The notes beneath the pieces are model-generated. The model worked only from the letters and a program-made list of their open reading frames with translations, had not been told where the DNA came from and ran no database searches. A program made the translations under genes and the position numbers. Positions 1-6,059 of a stretch of 12,526 nucleotides of DNA are shown piece by piece; within the stretch, counting starts at the first letter, position 1, and each line of letters opens with the position of its first letter. This DNA comes from Phycisphaerales bacterium (GTDB taxonomy: Bacteria > Planctomycetota > Phycisphaerae > SM23-33). The stretch lies in assembly GCA_003171235.1 (NCBI GenBank), contig PMYM01000076.1, positions 189 to 12,714 of the forward strand, given 5' to 3'.

Positions 1-3
1 GCG

Positions 4-50
4 AAAGTGCGGAGTGCGGAAGTGCGAAGTGCGGAAGTGCGAAGTGCGGA
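4..50. repeat. Short tandem repeat, 15-bp period (AGTGCGGA + AGTGCGA)
   Basis: Octamer AGTGCGGA and heptamer AGTGCGA alternate: 13-20, 21-27, 28-35, 36-42 and 43-50, with a degenerate start near 4-12. The copies are near perfect, so the tract probably arose by slippage. It reaches the left edge of the window and may extend beyond it. It is not a CRISPR array because there are no unique spacers. Confidence 0.85.
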
Positions 51-61
51 GAAAACCTGTC

Positions 62-96
62 CACCCTCAAGTGCAGCGAAGCGGAGCTTGGGGGTG
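62..96. repeat. Palindromic repeat with GCAGCGAAGC core
   Basis: The arm CACCCTCAAG (62-71) pairs with CTTGGGGGTG (87-96) at nine of ten positions, around a purine-rich loop containing GCAGCGAAGCGGAG. The loop resembles the core of the 33-bp repeats at the transposase ends (2853-2885, 3424-3456) and of the hairpin at 7569-7595. This suggests a dispersed family of short palindromes in this genome. Confidence 0.6.
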
Positions 97-113
97 CTTA
101 TCGCGCCAGCGCC

Positions 114-141
114 TTGACATCCCGGCGCCAAACATCAGAAT
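114..141 (+). promoter_or_regulatory. Possible sigma70-type promoter for the small membrane protein pair
   Basis: A perfect TTGACA lies at 114-119. After 16 bp comes CAGAAT (136-141), a four-of-six match to a -10 box. Initiation would fall near 148, almost on the ribosome binding site at 148-153, which is uncomfortably close. The real -10 may differ. Weak call. Confidence 0.22.
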
Positions 142-159
142 TAACTCAGGGAGACTGCT

Positions 160-579
160 ATGACATCGATCCAACAGGCCGTCGAGGATCCAAAGAAACT
201 CTCTCGCCAGCGATCCAGGGCCTATTTCTACGGCGTCGTCTGCTGCGTGGAAGCCCTGTTGCTTGGGTACGTGTTTTTCTTCTGGGTTGCACACATGGAG
301 GCGCTCGTCAAGCAATTTGGTGCGGCGTTGCCGGTTATCACCGTATATGTCTTTGAATTTCGCCATTATTGCGCCCAACTGCCATTGGGCTTGCCGATCA
401 GCGGCGGATTGATTGCCCTGGGGATTGTGCCGTTCTTGCTGGCCAAATCGCTCCAGCCTCGCCTGGCCCAGATGCTGAACGTCCTGGTCTTCCTTCTGCT
501 CACCGGCGGGATCGTCGTCATTGCCTTGAGCATGTACCTGCCGTTGCGGGCGATGGGCCAGTCAATCCAAAGCGGGTGA
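160..579 (+). CDS. Small three-helix integral membrane protein, first of a tandem pair
   Basis: A 139-residue protein of unknown function. The ATG at 160 follows a purine-rich ribosome binding site (AGGGAG, 148-153). Three hydrophobic segments are visible at about residues 22-44, 76-96 and 102-127, so it should sit in the cytoplasmic membrane. The stretch between helices 1 and 2 (residues 46-68, with FGAALPVIT) resembles the FG.xLP..T loop of type II secretion F-domain proteins and of many small membrane proteins, but the family signature is too incomplete to assign it. It aligns almost without gaps to the next gene: AYF at 21-23, Cys-Cys near 28, Glu31, Trp42, FG at 53-54 and YC at 70-71. 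The genes are 22 bp apart and are probably co-transcribed. GC content is visibly lower than in fumC. I am confident it is coding, but its role is unknown. Confidence 0.75.
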   Translation: MTSIQQAVEDPKKLSRQRSRAYFYGVVCCVEALLLGYVFFFWVAHMEALVKQFGAALPVITVYVFEFRHYCAQLPLGLPISGGLIALGIVPFLLAKSLQPRLAQMLNVLVFLLLTGGIVVIALSMYLPLRAMGQSIQSG

Positions 580-601
580 GCGGCTTTAAGTGGAGACAAC
601 C

Positions 602-1006
602 ATGACATCAAACGAACCGATCCCTCCGGCCCAAGGCAAGACTCCGCGCCTTCGATCGATGGCTTATTTCCTGAGCGGCGCATGCTGTATCGAATTTGTG
701 TTTATTGCATGCCTGGTTTTCTTATGGTTCCCGCCATTCCGCAAGGTCGCTGATTCTTTTGGCCCTCTTTGGTCACCGGCGGTTGTGCCGGTAATCATTT
801 TTCTGGACTACTGCAAGCGAACACCGATGATCGTGCCGTTAGGCTGCGGCGTGCTTGTGGCCTTGGCTGTCTTGCCATGCCTGTTCGCCCGGTTTCTAAA
901 GCCGCGTTTGGCCATTGCGCTGAACTTCGCCCTCTTCGTGCTTGGCGCTGTAGGCAATACGCTTATCCTCATGGGCATACTCTTCACGCTCATTACCCTG
1001 ACGTAA
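602..1006 (+). CDS. Small three-helix integral membrane protein, second of a tandem pair
   Basis: A 134-residue paralogue of the gene at 160-579. I place the start at ATG 602 rather than the in-frame GTG at 590: GGAGA (592-596) is well spaced for 602, and the resulting N-terminus (MTS) matches its neighbour. Hydrophobic segments lie at about residues 22-44, 74-96 and 103-131. Shared positions include R18-S19, A21-Y22-F23, Cys28-Cys29, Glu31, Trp42, F53-G54, Y70-C71 and the PRLA...LN motif after helix 2. The conserved cysteines and the acidic residue within the first helix are the most likely functional positions. The protein has no soluble domain and no neighbour suggests a pathway. It is probably expressed with the upstream copy. 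Confidence 0.75.
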   Translation: MTSNEPIPPAQGKTPRLRSMAYFLSGACCIEFVFIACLVFLWFPPFRKVADSFGPLWSPAVVPVIIFLDYCKRTPMIVPLGCGVLVALAVLPCLFARFLKPRLAIALNFALFVLGAVGNTLILMGILFTLITLT

Positions 1007-1020
1007 TGGCATTTGAAAGC

Positions 1021-1188
1021 GCGTAGGCTGGGGCAGAGCCGGTCCAGGCCAAGGCAGCCGGTGAAATCCCGCCGGCGACGCCCCAGCATGTTCACGACGG
1101 GGTCACGGCCAAGGCCCGCTGGGGCGGCGCTGGCGAGATTCAATACAGATTCCTGTGTCCCTCCCAGCTCTGCCCCAGCCTATTACGC
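1021..1188. repeat. 168-bp inverted-repeat element with paired internal hairpins (MITE/REP-like)
   Basis: TAGGCTGGGGCAGAGC (1024-1039) is exactly reverse-complemented at 1167-1182. The pairing resumes beyond a 2-nt bulge to give outer GCG (1021-1023) and CGC (1186-1188). Inside, GCTGGGGC and GCCCCAGC alternate four times (1027-1034, 1080-1087, 1118-1125, 1172-1179), so the element can fold as one long stem or as two hairpins. A 13-nt piece of the right arm (TCTGCCCCAGCCT) recurs at 5915-5927, which supports a dispersed family. There is no coding capacity. It fills most of the gap between the membrane protein pair and fumC. Confidence 0.7.
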
Positions 1189-1211
1189 ACTCCCGCCGCT
1201 GAAACATTAAA

Positions 1212-1246
1212 CATGGTCACGCGGGAGATGAAGCAGCGTGACCATG
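1212..1246. promoter_or_regulatory. Perfect 11-bp inverted repeat upstream of fumC
   Basis: CATGGTCACGC (1212-1222) and GCGTGACCATG (1236-1246) are perfect inverted arms around a 13-nt spacer. They lie 65-99 bp before the fumC start and just upstream of a TATGAT sequence (1261-1266) that could be a -10 box. The arrangement could be an operator for a dimeric regulator or an RNA hairpin. No T-run follows, so a terminator is unlikely. Confidence 0.4.
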
Positions 1247-1310
1247 CCACCCGCCGGCGGTATGATATGCCCGGTTTGGCCGGACGTTTTTGCCGGCCAC
1301 GAGGCCAGTC

Positions 1311-2723
1311 ATGACCCAGCAGAATGCGCAGAGCCAGCATCGCGTGGAAAAGGACTCGATGGGCACGATGCGCGTGCCGGCCAAGGCCCTCTACGGCGCC
1401 CAGACGGCCCGGGCGGTGGAGAACTTCCCCATCTCCGGCCAGCCCATGCCGCGGGCCTTCGTCGCCGCGTTGGGGCTGGTCAAGCAGGCCGCCGCCGCCG
1501 TTCACGCCCGCGCCGGCCGGCTGGACAAGGCCCTGGCCGACGCCATTATTCAGGCCGCCCAGGAGGTTATCGACGGCCGGCTGGAGGAGCACTTCCCGGT
1601 GGACGTCTTCCAGACCGGCTCGGGCACCTCCAGCAACATGAACGCCAACGAGGTCATCGCCAACCGAGCCTTGCAGCTATTGGGCGGGCAGGTGGGTTCC
1701 AAGGCTGTGCACCCCAACGACCACGTCAACATGGGCCAGAGCTCCAACGACGTGGTGCCCACGGCGGTGCAGGTGGCGGCGGCGCTGGAGATCAAGCGGC
1801 AGTTGGCCCCGGCCCTGTCGCGGCTGCAGGCGGCGCTGCAGGCCAAGGCGGCGGAATTCGACCAGGTGGTGAAGGTCGCTCGCACGCACCTGCAGGACGC
1901 CGTGCCCATTCGCCTGGGCCAGGAGTTTTCCGGCTATGCCGATGCGGCGGGCCAGGCGCTGCAGGTGGTGGCTGCCGCCCAGACGGAGCTATGCGAACTG
2001 GCCATCGGCGGATCGGCCGTCGGCACGGGGCTGAACGTCCCGCCGCGCTTCGCCGCCGCTCTGTGCCGCTACCTGGCGGGCAAGACCCGCCTGCCCTTCA
2101 AGGAGGCGGCCAACCACTTCGCCGCACAGAGCGTGCCGCTGTCGGTGCTGGCGGCCTCGGCGGCCATGCGGACGACGGCCATCGCCCTGTCCAAGATCGC
2201 CGGCGACATTCGCCTTTTGGGCTCGGGCCCGCGCTGCGGGCTGGGCGAACTGGTGCTGCCGGCCACCCAGCCGGGTAGCAGCATCATGCCCGGCAAGGTC
2301 AACCCGGTCATCTGCGAATCGGTCATCCAGGTGGCCTGCCAGGTCATCGGCAACGACGCCGCCGTGGCCGCCGCCAGCCTGGGCGGGGTCGGCAGCCTGC
2401 TGGAGTTGCACGTGGCCTGGCCGGTGCTGGCGCGGAACCTGCTGGAGAGCATCAACCTCTTGGCCGCGGCGGCGCGGGTCTTCCGGGCAAAGTGCATACT
2501 GGGCCTCAAGGCCGACGAGGCCCGCTGCCGTGAACTCCTGGAGCGGTCGCTCATGAGCGTGACCGCCCTGGCCCCGGTGATCGGGTACGACGCTGCCGCC
2601 GCCATCGCCAAACAGGCCGCCGCCACGGGCAAGACCGTCCGCCAGCTCTGCCTGGAAAAAAGAATCCTACCCAAGGACAAGCTGGACAAGCTGCTGGACC
2701 TGGCCGGGCAGACGGGCCAGTAA
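1311..2723 (+). CDS. fumC: Class II fumarate hydratase
   Basis: A 470-residue iron-independent fumarase that interconverts fumarate and malate in the cytosolic TCA cycle. E. coli FumC is 467 residues. The superfamily signature GSSIMPGKVNP is intact at 322-332 and provides the catalytic loop (Ser323, Lys329). RTHLQDA at 191-197 supplies the fumarase-type His193, where aspartases usually have Gln. GSGTSSNMNANEV (103-115) and the SSND motif (144-147) line the active site, and HPNDHVN (134-140) matches the second-site region. The His and the GTGLN segment (239-242) favour fumarase over aspartase, although the VICESVIQV stretch after the signature is somewhat aspartase-like. ATG 1311 is chosen because GAGG (1301-1304) is correctly spaced; an in-frame TTG at 1290 would add only seven residues. 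It stands alone, with no other TCA gene nearby. Confidence 0.95.
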   Translation: MTQQNAQSQHRVEKDSMGTMRVPAKALYGAQTARAVENFPISGQPMPRAFVAALGLVKQAAAAVHARAGRLDKALADAIIQAAQEVIDGRLEEHFPVDVFQTGSGTSSNMNANEVIANRALQLLGGQVGSKAVHPNDHVNMGQSSNDVVPTAVQVAAALEIKRQLAPALSRLQAALQAKAAEFDQVVKVARTHLQDAVPIRLGQEFSGYADAAGQALQVVAAAQTELCELAIGGSAVGTGLNVPPRFAAALCRYLAGKTRLPFKEAANHFAAQSVPLSVLAASAAMRTTAIALSKIAGDIRLLGSGPRCGLGELVLPATQPGSSIMPGKVNPVICESVIQVACQVIGNDAAVAAASLGGVGSLLELHVAWPVLARNLLESINLLAAAARVFRAKCILGLKADEARCRELLERSLMSVTALAPVIGYDAAAAIAKQAAATGKTVRQLCLEKRILPKDKLDKLLDLAGQTGQ

Positions 2724-2827
2724 GTGTTTCGTTGAGTTCTTGGAAAAAGTGAAAAGCCTTGGCTTATAAAAGGGAATGGCTGCCAACAAACGCTGGCAAC
2801 GTCGGAATGTCGCTGATTTAGTGCCGA

Positions 2828-2845
2828 TCAGGCCCGAAGGGCTGG
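2828..2845 (-). repeat. REP hairpin, left end of transposase unit
   Basis: TCAGGCCC-GAA-GGGCTGG: GGCCC (2831-2835) pairs with GGGCT (2839-2843) with one G-T pair. Reversed, it reads as the same core (..GCCCTTCGGGCCTGA) found at 3466, 7859 and 8119. Confidence 0.7.
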
Positions 2846-2852
2846 CGAGGAC

Positions 2853-2885
2853 TTAGCCGGGGGCGGAGCGAAGCGCAGCCCCCGG
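2853..2885. repeat. Left 33-bp terminal inverted repeat of transposase unit
   Basis: An exact reverse complement of 3424-3456. It is internally palindromic: GGGGGC near the outer end pairs with GCCCCC near the inner end, around the core GGAGCGAAGCGCA. Identity over all 33 positions implies recent activity or strong maintenance. Confidence 0.85.
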
Positions 2886-2930
2886 TTACGAGCCCGAATA
2901 TGCGAGCCCCGGAGGGGCGAAAGATCAGCT

Positions 2931-3377
2931 CTACTTCCAAAGGTACTTTTCGTCGTAGACAATGCCGTGCCGGTCCAGCAGGGCACGCAGTTCCTGCTTA
3001 AAATCCATTTTGGAGTGATGCTCAATCTGCCGGCGCACGTACTGGATAACCTGGTCGCTTGCGGAATGCGAAACCGAGAAAGCGGCATAACCTTCCTGCC
3101 ACGCGAAATCCGCCAGCCCGTCGAACGTCTGGTGAATCCACTTTGAGGAGTTTGCCTTAATTCTTCCCAGCACGTCCATCAGCGGGACCTTCTGATCCAG
3201 AATGGTGGCAATGTGGATGTGGTCTGCCGGCCCGTTGGCGGCCAGCATGTCGCCGTGCAGATCGCGGATTATTCCGCCGACGTAGGGGCCAAGACGGGAC
3301 ATGATCTCAACCGGGAGAAATGGTTTTCGGTCTTTTGTCGAAAAAACCAGGTGGTACTTCAACGAGATGTAGGACAT
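2931..3377 (-). CDS. REP-associated tyrosine transposase (Y1 HUH endonuclease, IS200 type)
   Basis: A 148-residue single-domain transposase of the usual length for the Y1_Tnp family (PF01797). The metal-binding HUH motif is H53-I-H55 in DHIHI. The catalytic tyrosine is Tyr113 in VIQYVRRQIEHH, which matches the family pattern Y..xQ..HH. The C-terminus with HGI.YDEKYLW is also typical. These enzymes nick and join single-stranded DNA at hairpin ends, using a 5' phosphotyrosine link. On the minus strand the ATG is preceded by AAAGGAA (3382-3388), a good ribosome binding site. The gene is intact, with no frameshift or missing catalytic residue, so it may still be active. The flanking REP hairpins place it in the RAYT group rather than in a classical IS200. 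Confidence 0.93.
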   Translation of the reverse strand: MSYISLKYHLVFSTKDRKPFLPVEIMSRLGPYVGGIIRDLHGDMLAANGPADHIHIATILDQKVPLMDVLGRIKANSSKWIHQTFDGLADFAWQEGYAAFSVSHSASDQVIQYVRRQIEHHSKMDFKQELRALLDRHGIVYDEKYLWK

Positions 3378-3423
3378 GTGATTCCTTTCGCCCCCTCGGG
3401 GCTTGCGCCTCTGGGTCCCGTTT

Positions 3424-3456
3424 CCGGGGGCTGCGCTTCGCTCCGCCCCCGGCTAA
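3424..3456. repeat. Right 33-bp terminal inverted repeat of transposase unit
   Basis: The perfect inverted partner of 2853-2885. It lies 46 bp upstream of the transposase start on the minus strand, so it could influence transposase transcription as well as serve as a transposition end. Confidence 0.85.
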
Positions 3457-3463
3457 ACCCTGT

Positions 3464-3482
3464 CCGGCCCGTTCGGGCCTGA
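3464..3482 (+). repeat. REP hairpin, right end of transposase unit
   Basis: GGCCC (3466-3470) pairs with GGGCC (3475-3479) across a GTTC loop and is followed by TGA. It has the same core and the same 3' flank as the copies at 7859 and 8119. Confidence 0.75.
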
Positions 3483-3672
3483 CCGGTTCTATGCCATAGT
3501 TCGATTTCAGTCAATCTTGATTTGTGCTCAAGTAGAATCCATCAAAGGCAACAACAAGTGGCGAGGCTCAAATTACACAGGCACCCTTGCCAAACCGTTG
3601 GCCAGAGAGGACAATTCGCACTTTCGCAAGATGACCCATCGAATCATTTTCTAGAAGAACAGGAGAACGTCA

Positions 3673-4542
3673 ATGTTGAAGATCGGTATCGTGGGAGCGG
3701 AAAACAGCCACACGGCCCAAGTCGCCAAGATAATGAACGTGGAAAAGACGATTCCCGACGCCAGCGTCGTGGCCGTCTGGGGCGAGACCGACGAGTTCGC
3801 CGCCAAGGCCGCCCAGGCCGGGCAGATCCCCTCCATCGTCAAGGACCCCAAGGAGATGATCGGCAAGATCGACGGCGTCATGGTCGACCACCGCCATCCC
3901 AAGTTCCACATCCCGGCCATGGAGCCGTTCCTGGCGGCCAAGGTCCCCATGTTCATCGACAAGCCGCTGTGCTACCGCCTGGCCGAAGGCAAGGACTTTC
4001 TGGCCCGCTGCCGCAAGGCCGGCGTGCCGGTGACATCCATGAGCGGAATTGCCCGCCAGGCCAGCTTCGGCGAGTTTGCCAAGAAGGTGGCGGGCCTGGG
4101 CAAGATCTACGCCGCCTACAGCGTCGGCCCGGTCGACATTCACTCGCAGTACGGCAACATCTTCTTCTACGGCATCCACCAGGTGGACCCCTTGGTGGAA
4201 CTGTTTGGCACCGACATCGCCGCCGCCCACCTGACCGAGTTCGATGCCAAGCACGCCGCCGCCCAGATCTACTGGAAGAACGGCCTGGTCGCCAGCATGC
4301 ACTGCATCGACGGCTGGGACACCGGCTTCCAGTTCGGCGTCACCACCGCCAATGGCCCCATCACCATGAAATTGGTAGACGACGCCAACTCCACCCTGCC
4401 CGGCACCCAGATATTCGTCAAGATGTTCCAGACCGGCAAGGAGCCCTTCGCCCACTCGCGCCTGCTGGCCCCGATAGCGGTGCTGGAAGCCCTGGAGAAG
4501 TCCCAGGCCAGCGGCAAGATCGAGCCGGTCGAGGCCGTCTAG
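3673..4542 (+). CDS. Gfo/Idh/MocA family NAD(P)-dependent oxidoreductase
   Basis: A 289-residue cytosolic dehydrogenase-like protein. The N-terminal Rossmann fold starts at once with KIGIVGAENSHT (3-14), the dinucleotide-binding glycine loop. DKP at 96-98 corresponds to the EKP motif, whose lysine is catalytic in this family. GIHQVD (167-172) is the usual GxHxxD site, with His169 and Asp172 as likely catalytic residues. The C-terminal alpha/beta domain is shorter than in typical 330-400-residue members. Proteins of this family oxidise sugars, inositols or related polyols, and planctomycetes carry many paralogues; the substrate cannot be read from the sequence. ATG 3673 follows a strong AGGAG (3661-3665). 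There is no operon partner: the 190 bp upstream follow the transposase unit and show no gene, and a repeat tract follows downstream. Confidence 0.9.
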   Translation: MLKIGIVGAENSHTAQVAKIMNVEKTIPDASVVAVWGETDEFAAKAAQAGQIPSIVKDPKEMIGKIDGVMVDHRHPKFHIPAMEPFLAAKVPMFIDKPLCYRLAEGKDFLARCRKAGVPVTSMSGIARQASFGEFAKKVAGLGKIYAAYSVGPVDIHSQYGNIFFYGIHQVDPLVELFGTDIAAAHLTEFDAKHAAAQIYWKNGLVASMHCIDGWDTGFQFGVTTANGPITMKLVDDANSTLPGTQIFVKMFQTGKEPFAHSRLLAPIAVLEALEKSQASGKIEPVEAV

Positions 4543-4550
4543 ACAAAAAA

Positions 4551-4646
4551 AGGCTGCAGGGTACAGGCTTCAGGCTGCAGGCTGCAGGAAGACGGAAAAA
4601 TCATTCTTCCTATGGCCTGAAGCCTTAGGCCTGAGGCCTTAAGCCT
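4551..4646. repeat. Imperfect AGGCTGC/AGGCCT heptamer-type repeat tract with inverted halves
   Basis: The left half repeats AGGCTGC or AGGCTTC units (4551 onward, 4565, 4572, 4579). The right half repeats GGCCTGA, GCCTTA and related units (4614-4646), largely as the reverse complement. AGGCTTCAGGC (4565-4575) and GCCTGAAGCCT (4615-4625) are a perfect 11-bp inverted pair, so the transcript could form a hairpin between the oxidoreductase gene and dprA. There is no U-run after it, so terminator function is uncertain. Confidence 0.65.
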
Positions 4647-4673
4647 TGTTCCCGGCGTACGTGGGGAGAAATT

Positions 4674-5816
4674 ATGGAGAGTCAATCCGCCTGGAGCGGC
4701 GACGGCTGCGTGCGGCAATACCTGCGGCTGCACCTGGCCGAGGGCGTTGGGGCGCTAACCTTTCGCCGGCTGGTGGAGCATTTCGGCAGCGTGGAGGCGA
4801 TTTGCGCCGCCGGGCCGCCGGCCCTGCGGGCGGTGGAGGGCGTGGGGCCAAAGACCGCCGCCGCCATCGCCGCCGTGGACGACCGCGCCATCGACGAGGA
4901 ACTGGCCCTGGCCCAAAAGCACGGGGTGAAGATCCTCTGCCGCGGCCAGGGGGGTTATCCCGCCGCCCTGGACAACATCCACGACCCGCCGGCCGTGCTG
5001 TACGTCAAGGGCCAACTCGCCCCCGCCGACGCCGTCGCCCTCAGCGTGGTCGGCAGCCGGCGCTGCACCACCTACGGCCTGGAGCAGGCCGAGCGATTCG
5101 GGGGCCTGGCCGGGCGGGCCGGACTGACCGTCGTCTCCGGCGGGGCTCGCGGCATCGACGCCGCCGCCCATCGCGGCGCCCTCTCCGCCGGGGGCCGCAC
5201 CATCGCCGTCATGGGCTGCGGGCTATGCACCACCTATCCGCCCGAGAACGCCCGCCTGTTCGAGCAGATCGCCGACGGGCGCGGGGCCTTGCTGAGCGAA
5301 CTGCCCATGCGGACCACCGTGCTGGCCGGCAACTTCCCCACGCGAAACCGCCTGATCTCCGGCCTGTCGCTGGGGGTGCTGATCGTGGAGGCGGCCTGGC
5401 GATCCGGCTCGCTCATCACCGCCCGCGTGGCCCTGGAGCAGGGGCGCGAGGTGCTGGCCGTGCCCGGGCGGGTGGATTCGCCCTTCTCGGCCGGAACCAA
5501 CGGCCTGATCGCCAAGGGCTCTGCCGCCATGGCCCGCGACCTGGACGACGTGCTGGCCGCCTTGGGCGCCGTCGGCCAAAGCCTGAGGGACGGCGGGGCG
5601 ACGCAGGAGGCCATGCAGCCCGCCGCTCCGGCCGTCGAACTCTCCGCCGACGAGCAGGCACTGCTTGCCTGCCTTGCCAATGGCGAACTGTCCCTGGACG
5701 AACTGGTCCGCCGCGCCGCCCAGCCGGCCGCCAAGGTCACCGCCGCCATGACCATGCTCGCCCTCAAGGGCCGCGTCCGCCAACTCCCGGGCGGATTGTT
5801 CGCGATGAAAAGGTAG
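4674..5816 (+). CDS. dprA: DNA-processing protein DprA (Smf)
   Basis: A 380-residue protein that binds incoming single-stranded DNA during natural transformation and loads RecA onto it. It acts in the cytosol. An N-terminal helix-hairpin-helix region with VEGVGPKTAAAI (54-65) precedes the Rossmann-like DprA core. Core motifs are VVGSRR (125-130), the SGGARGIDAAAH loop (155-166), GNFPTRNRLISGLS (219-232), EAAWRSGSLITA (239-250) and the VPG and GTNGLI segments (263-279). After a linker at about 300-320, residues 323-380 resemble the C-terminal winged-helix domain of longer DprA proteins. ATG 4674 follows GGGGAG (4663-4668) at good spacing. topA, a common dprA neighbour, is absent here. No other competence gene is in the window. 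Confidence 0.96.
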   Translation: MESQSAWSGDGCVRQYLRLHLAEGVGALTFRRLVEHFGSVEAICAAGPPALRAVEGVGPKTAAAIAAVDDRAIDEELALAQKHGVKILCRGQGGYPAALDNIHDPPAVLYVKGQLAPADAVALSVVGSRRCTTYGLEQAERFGGLAGRAGLTVVSGGARGIDAAAHRGALSAGGRTIAVMGCGLCTTYPPENARLFEQIADGRGALLSELPMRTTVLAGNFPTRNRLISGLSLGVLIVEAAWRSGSLITARVALEQGREVLAVPGRVDSPFSAGTNGLIAKGSAAMARDLDDVLAALGAVGQSLRDGGATQEAMQPAAPAVELSADEQALLACLANGELSLDELVRRAAQPAAKVTAAMTMLALKGRVRQLPGGLFAMKR

Positions 5817-5817
5817 G

Positions 5818-5893
5818 GCGAGCGGTTGCTGGGCCGCTCGCGCAATTCAGTTTGTGAACTCTTCCGAAGGACTGACGGCGGGCAATGCCCGCC
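5818..5893. repeat. Two hairpins downstream of dprA
   Basis: GCGAGCGG (5818-5825) pairs with CCGCTCGC (5834-5841), starting two bases after the dprA stop. GGCGGGC (5877-5883) pairs with GCCCGCC (5887-5893) around a 3-nt loop. Neither is followed by a convincing T-run. They could slow or end dprA transcription, or be members of the dispersed palindrome families. A 13-nt fragment related to the 1021-1188 element follows at 5915-5927. Confidence 0.5.
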
Positions 5894-5931
5894 CAGCAGC
5901 CGCACGCCCTGCTTTCTGCCCCAGCCTGTGG

Positions 5932-6043
5932 GGCTAGAGCGTTTTGCGACCGAGATGACGTAAGACGATATAGATATTTGGCCCTGTTTTCAGAGCTTAA
6001 TGATGCTTTACAGACGACAACATTTTTGCAAATTGCTCTAGCC
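5932..6043. repeat. MITE-like 112-bp element with 16-bp terminal inverted repeats
   Basis: The left end GGCTAGAGCGTTTTGC (5932-5947) and right end GCAAATTGCTCTAGCC (6028-6043) are inverted repeats matching at 14 of 16 positions. The interior is clearly AT-richer than the surroundings and has no coding capacity. The right end stops 16 bp before the start codon at 6060. The element therefore probably supplies the 5' leader, and perhaps the promoter, of that gene; a TATAGATAT stretch lies at about 5970-5978. No clear target duplication is visible. Confidence 0.6.
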
Positions 6044-6059
6044 GGACTGGAGACCAATC

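Larger units (their letters stand above)
2828..3482 (-). mobile_element. REP-associated transposase unit (IS200/IS605-like) with terminal REP hairpins
   Basis: A compact unit of about 655 bp. It contains one Y1 transposase gene on the minus strand inside nearly symmetrical ends. From outside inwards each end has a REP hairpin (GGCCC..GGGCY with TGA on its outer side: 2828-2843 and 3466-3482), a perfect 33-bp inverted repeat that is itself palindromic (2853-2885 and 3424-3456), and a weaker inverted repeat (GAGCCCC..GGGGCGAAAG near 2904-2922 and its counterpart near 3382-3405). This matches the layout of RAYT/REP systems. The same REP core recurs at 7859 and 8119, so the REPs appear to have spread separately from the transposase. 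No clear target duplication is visible, as expected for this transposase class. Confidence 0.8.

Noticed and set aside
4..50. CRISPR array at the left edge
   Set aside because: The units are 7-8 bp, directly adjacent and without spacers; no cas gene is nearby.
1238..2278. Overlapping plus-strand frame inside fumC
   Set aside because: It is rich in Gly, Arg and Pro, has no motif, and lies fully across a well-supported fumarase frame.
2752..2763. Intrinsic terminator after fumC (AAGCCTTGGCTT)
   Set aside because: The arms leave only a 2-nt loop and no T-run follows on the plus strand.
3522..4628. 368-codon frame overlapping the Gfo/Idh/MocA gene
   Set aside because: The translation is Arg/Gly/His-rich and motif-free. 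The competing frame has a Rossmann motif, DKP, GxHxxD and a strong ribosome binding site.
4674..5816. Natural-competence gene island around dprA
   Set aside because: Only dprA is present. No comEA, comEC, comF or pilus gene occurs in the window, and dprA is widespread in bacteria.
4646..5857. 403-codon frame overlapping dprA
   Set aside because: An Arg/Pro/Gly-rich shadow. dprA motifs are all in the other frame.
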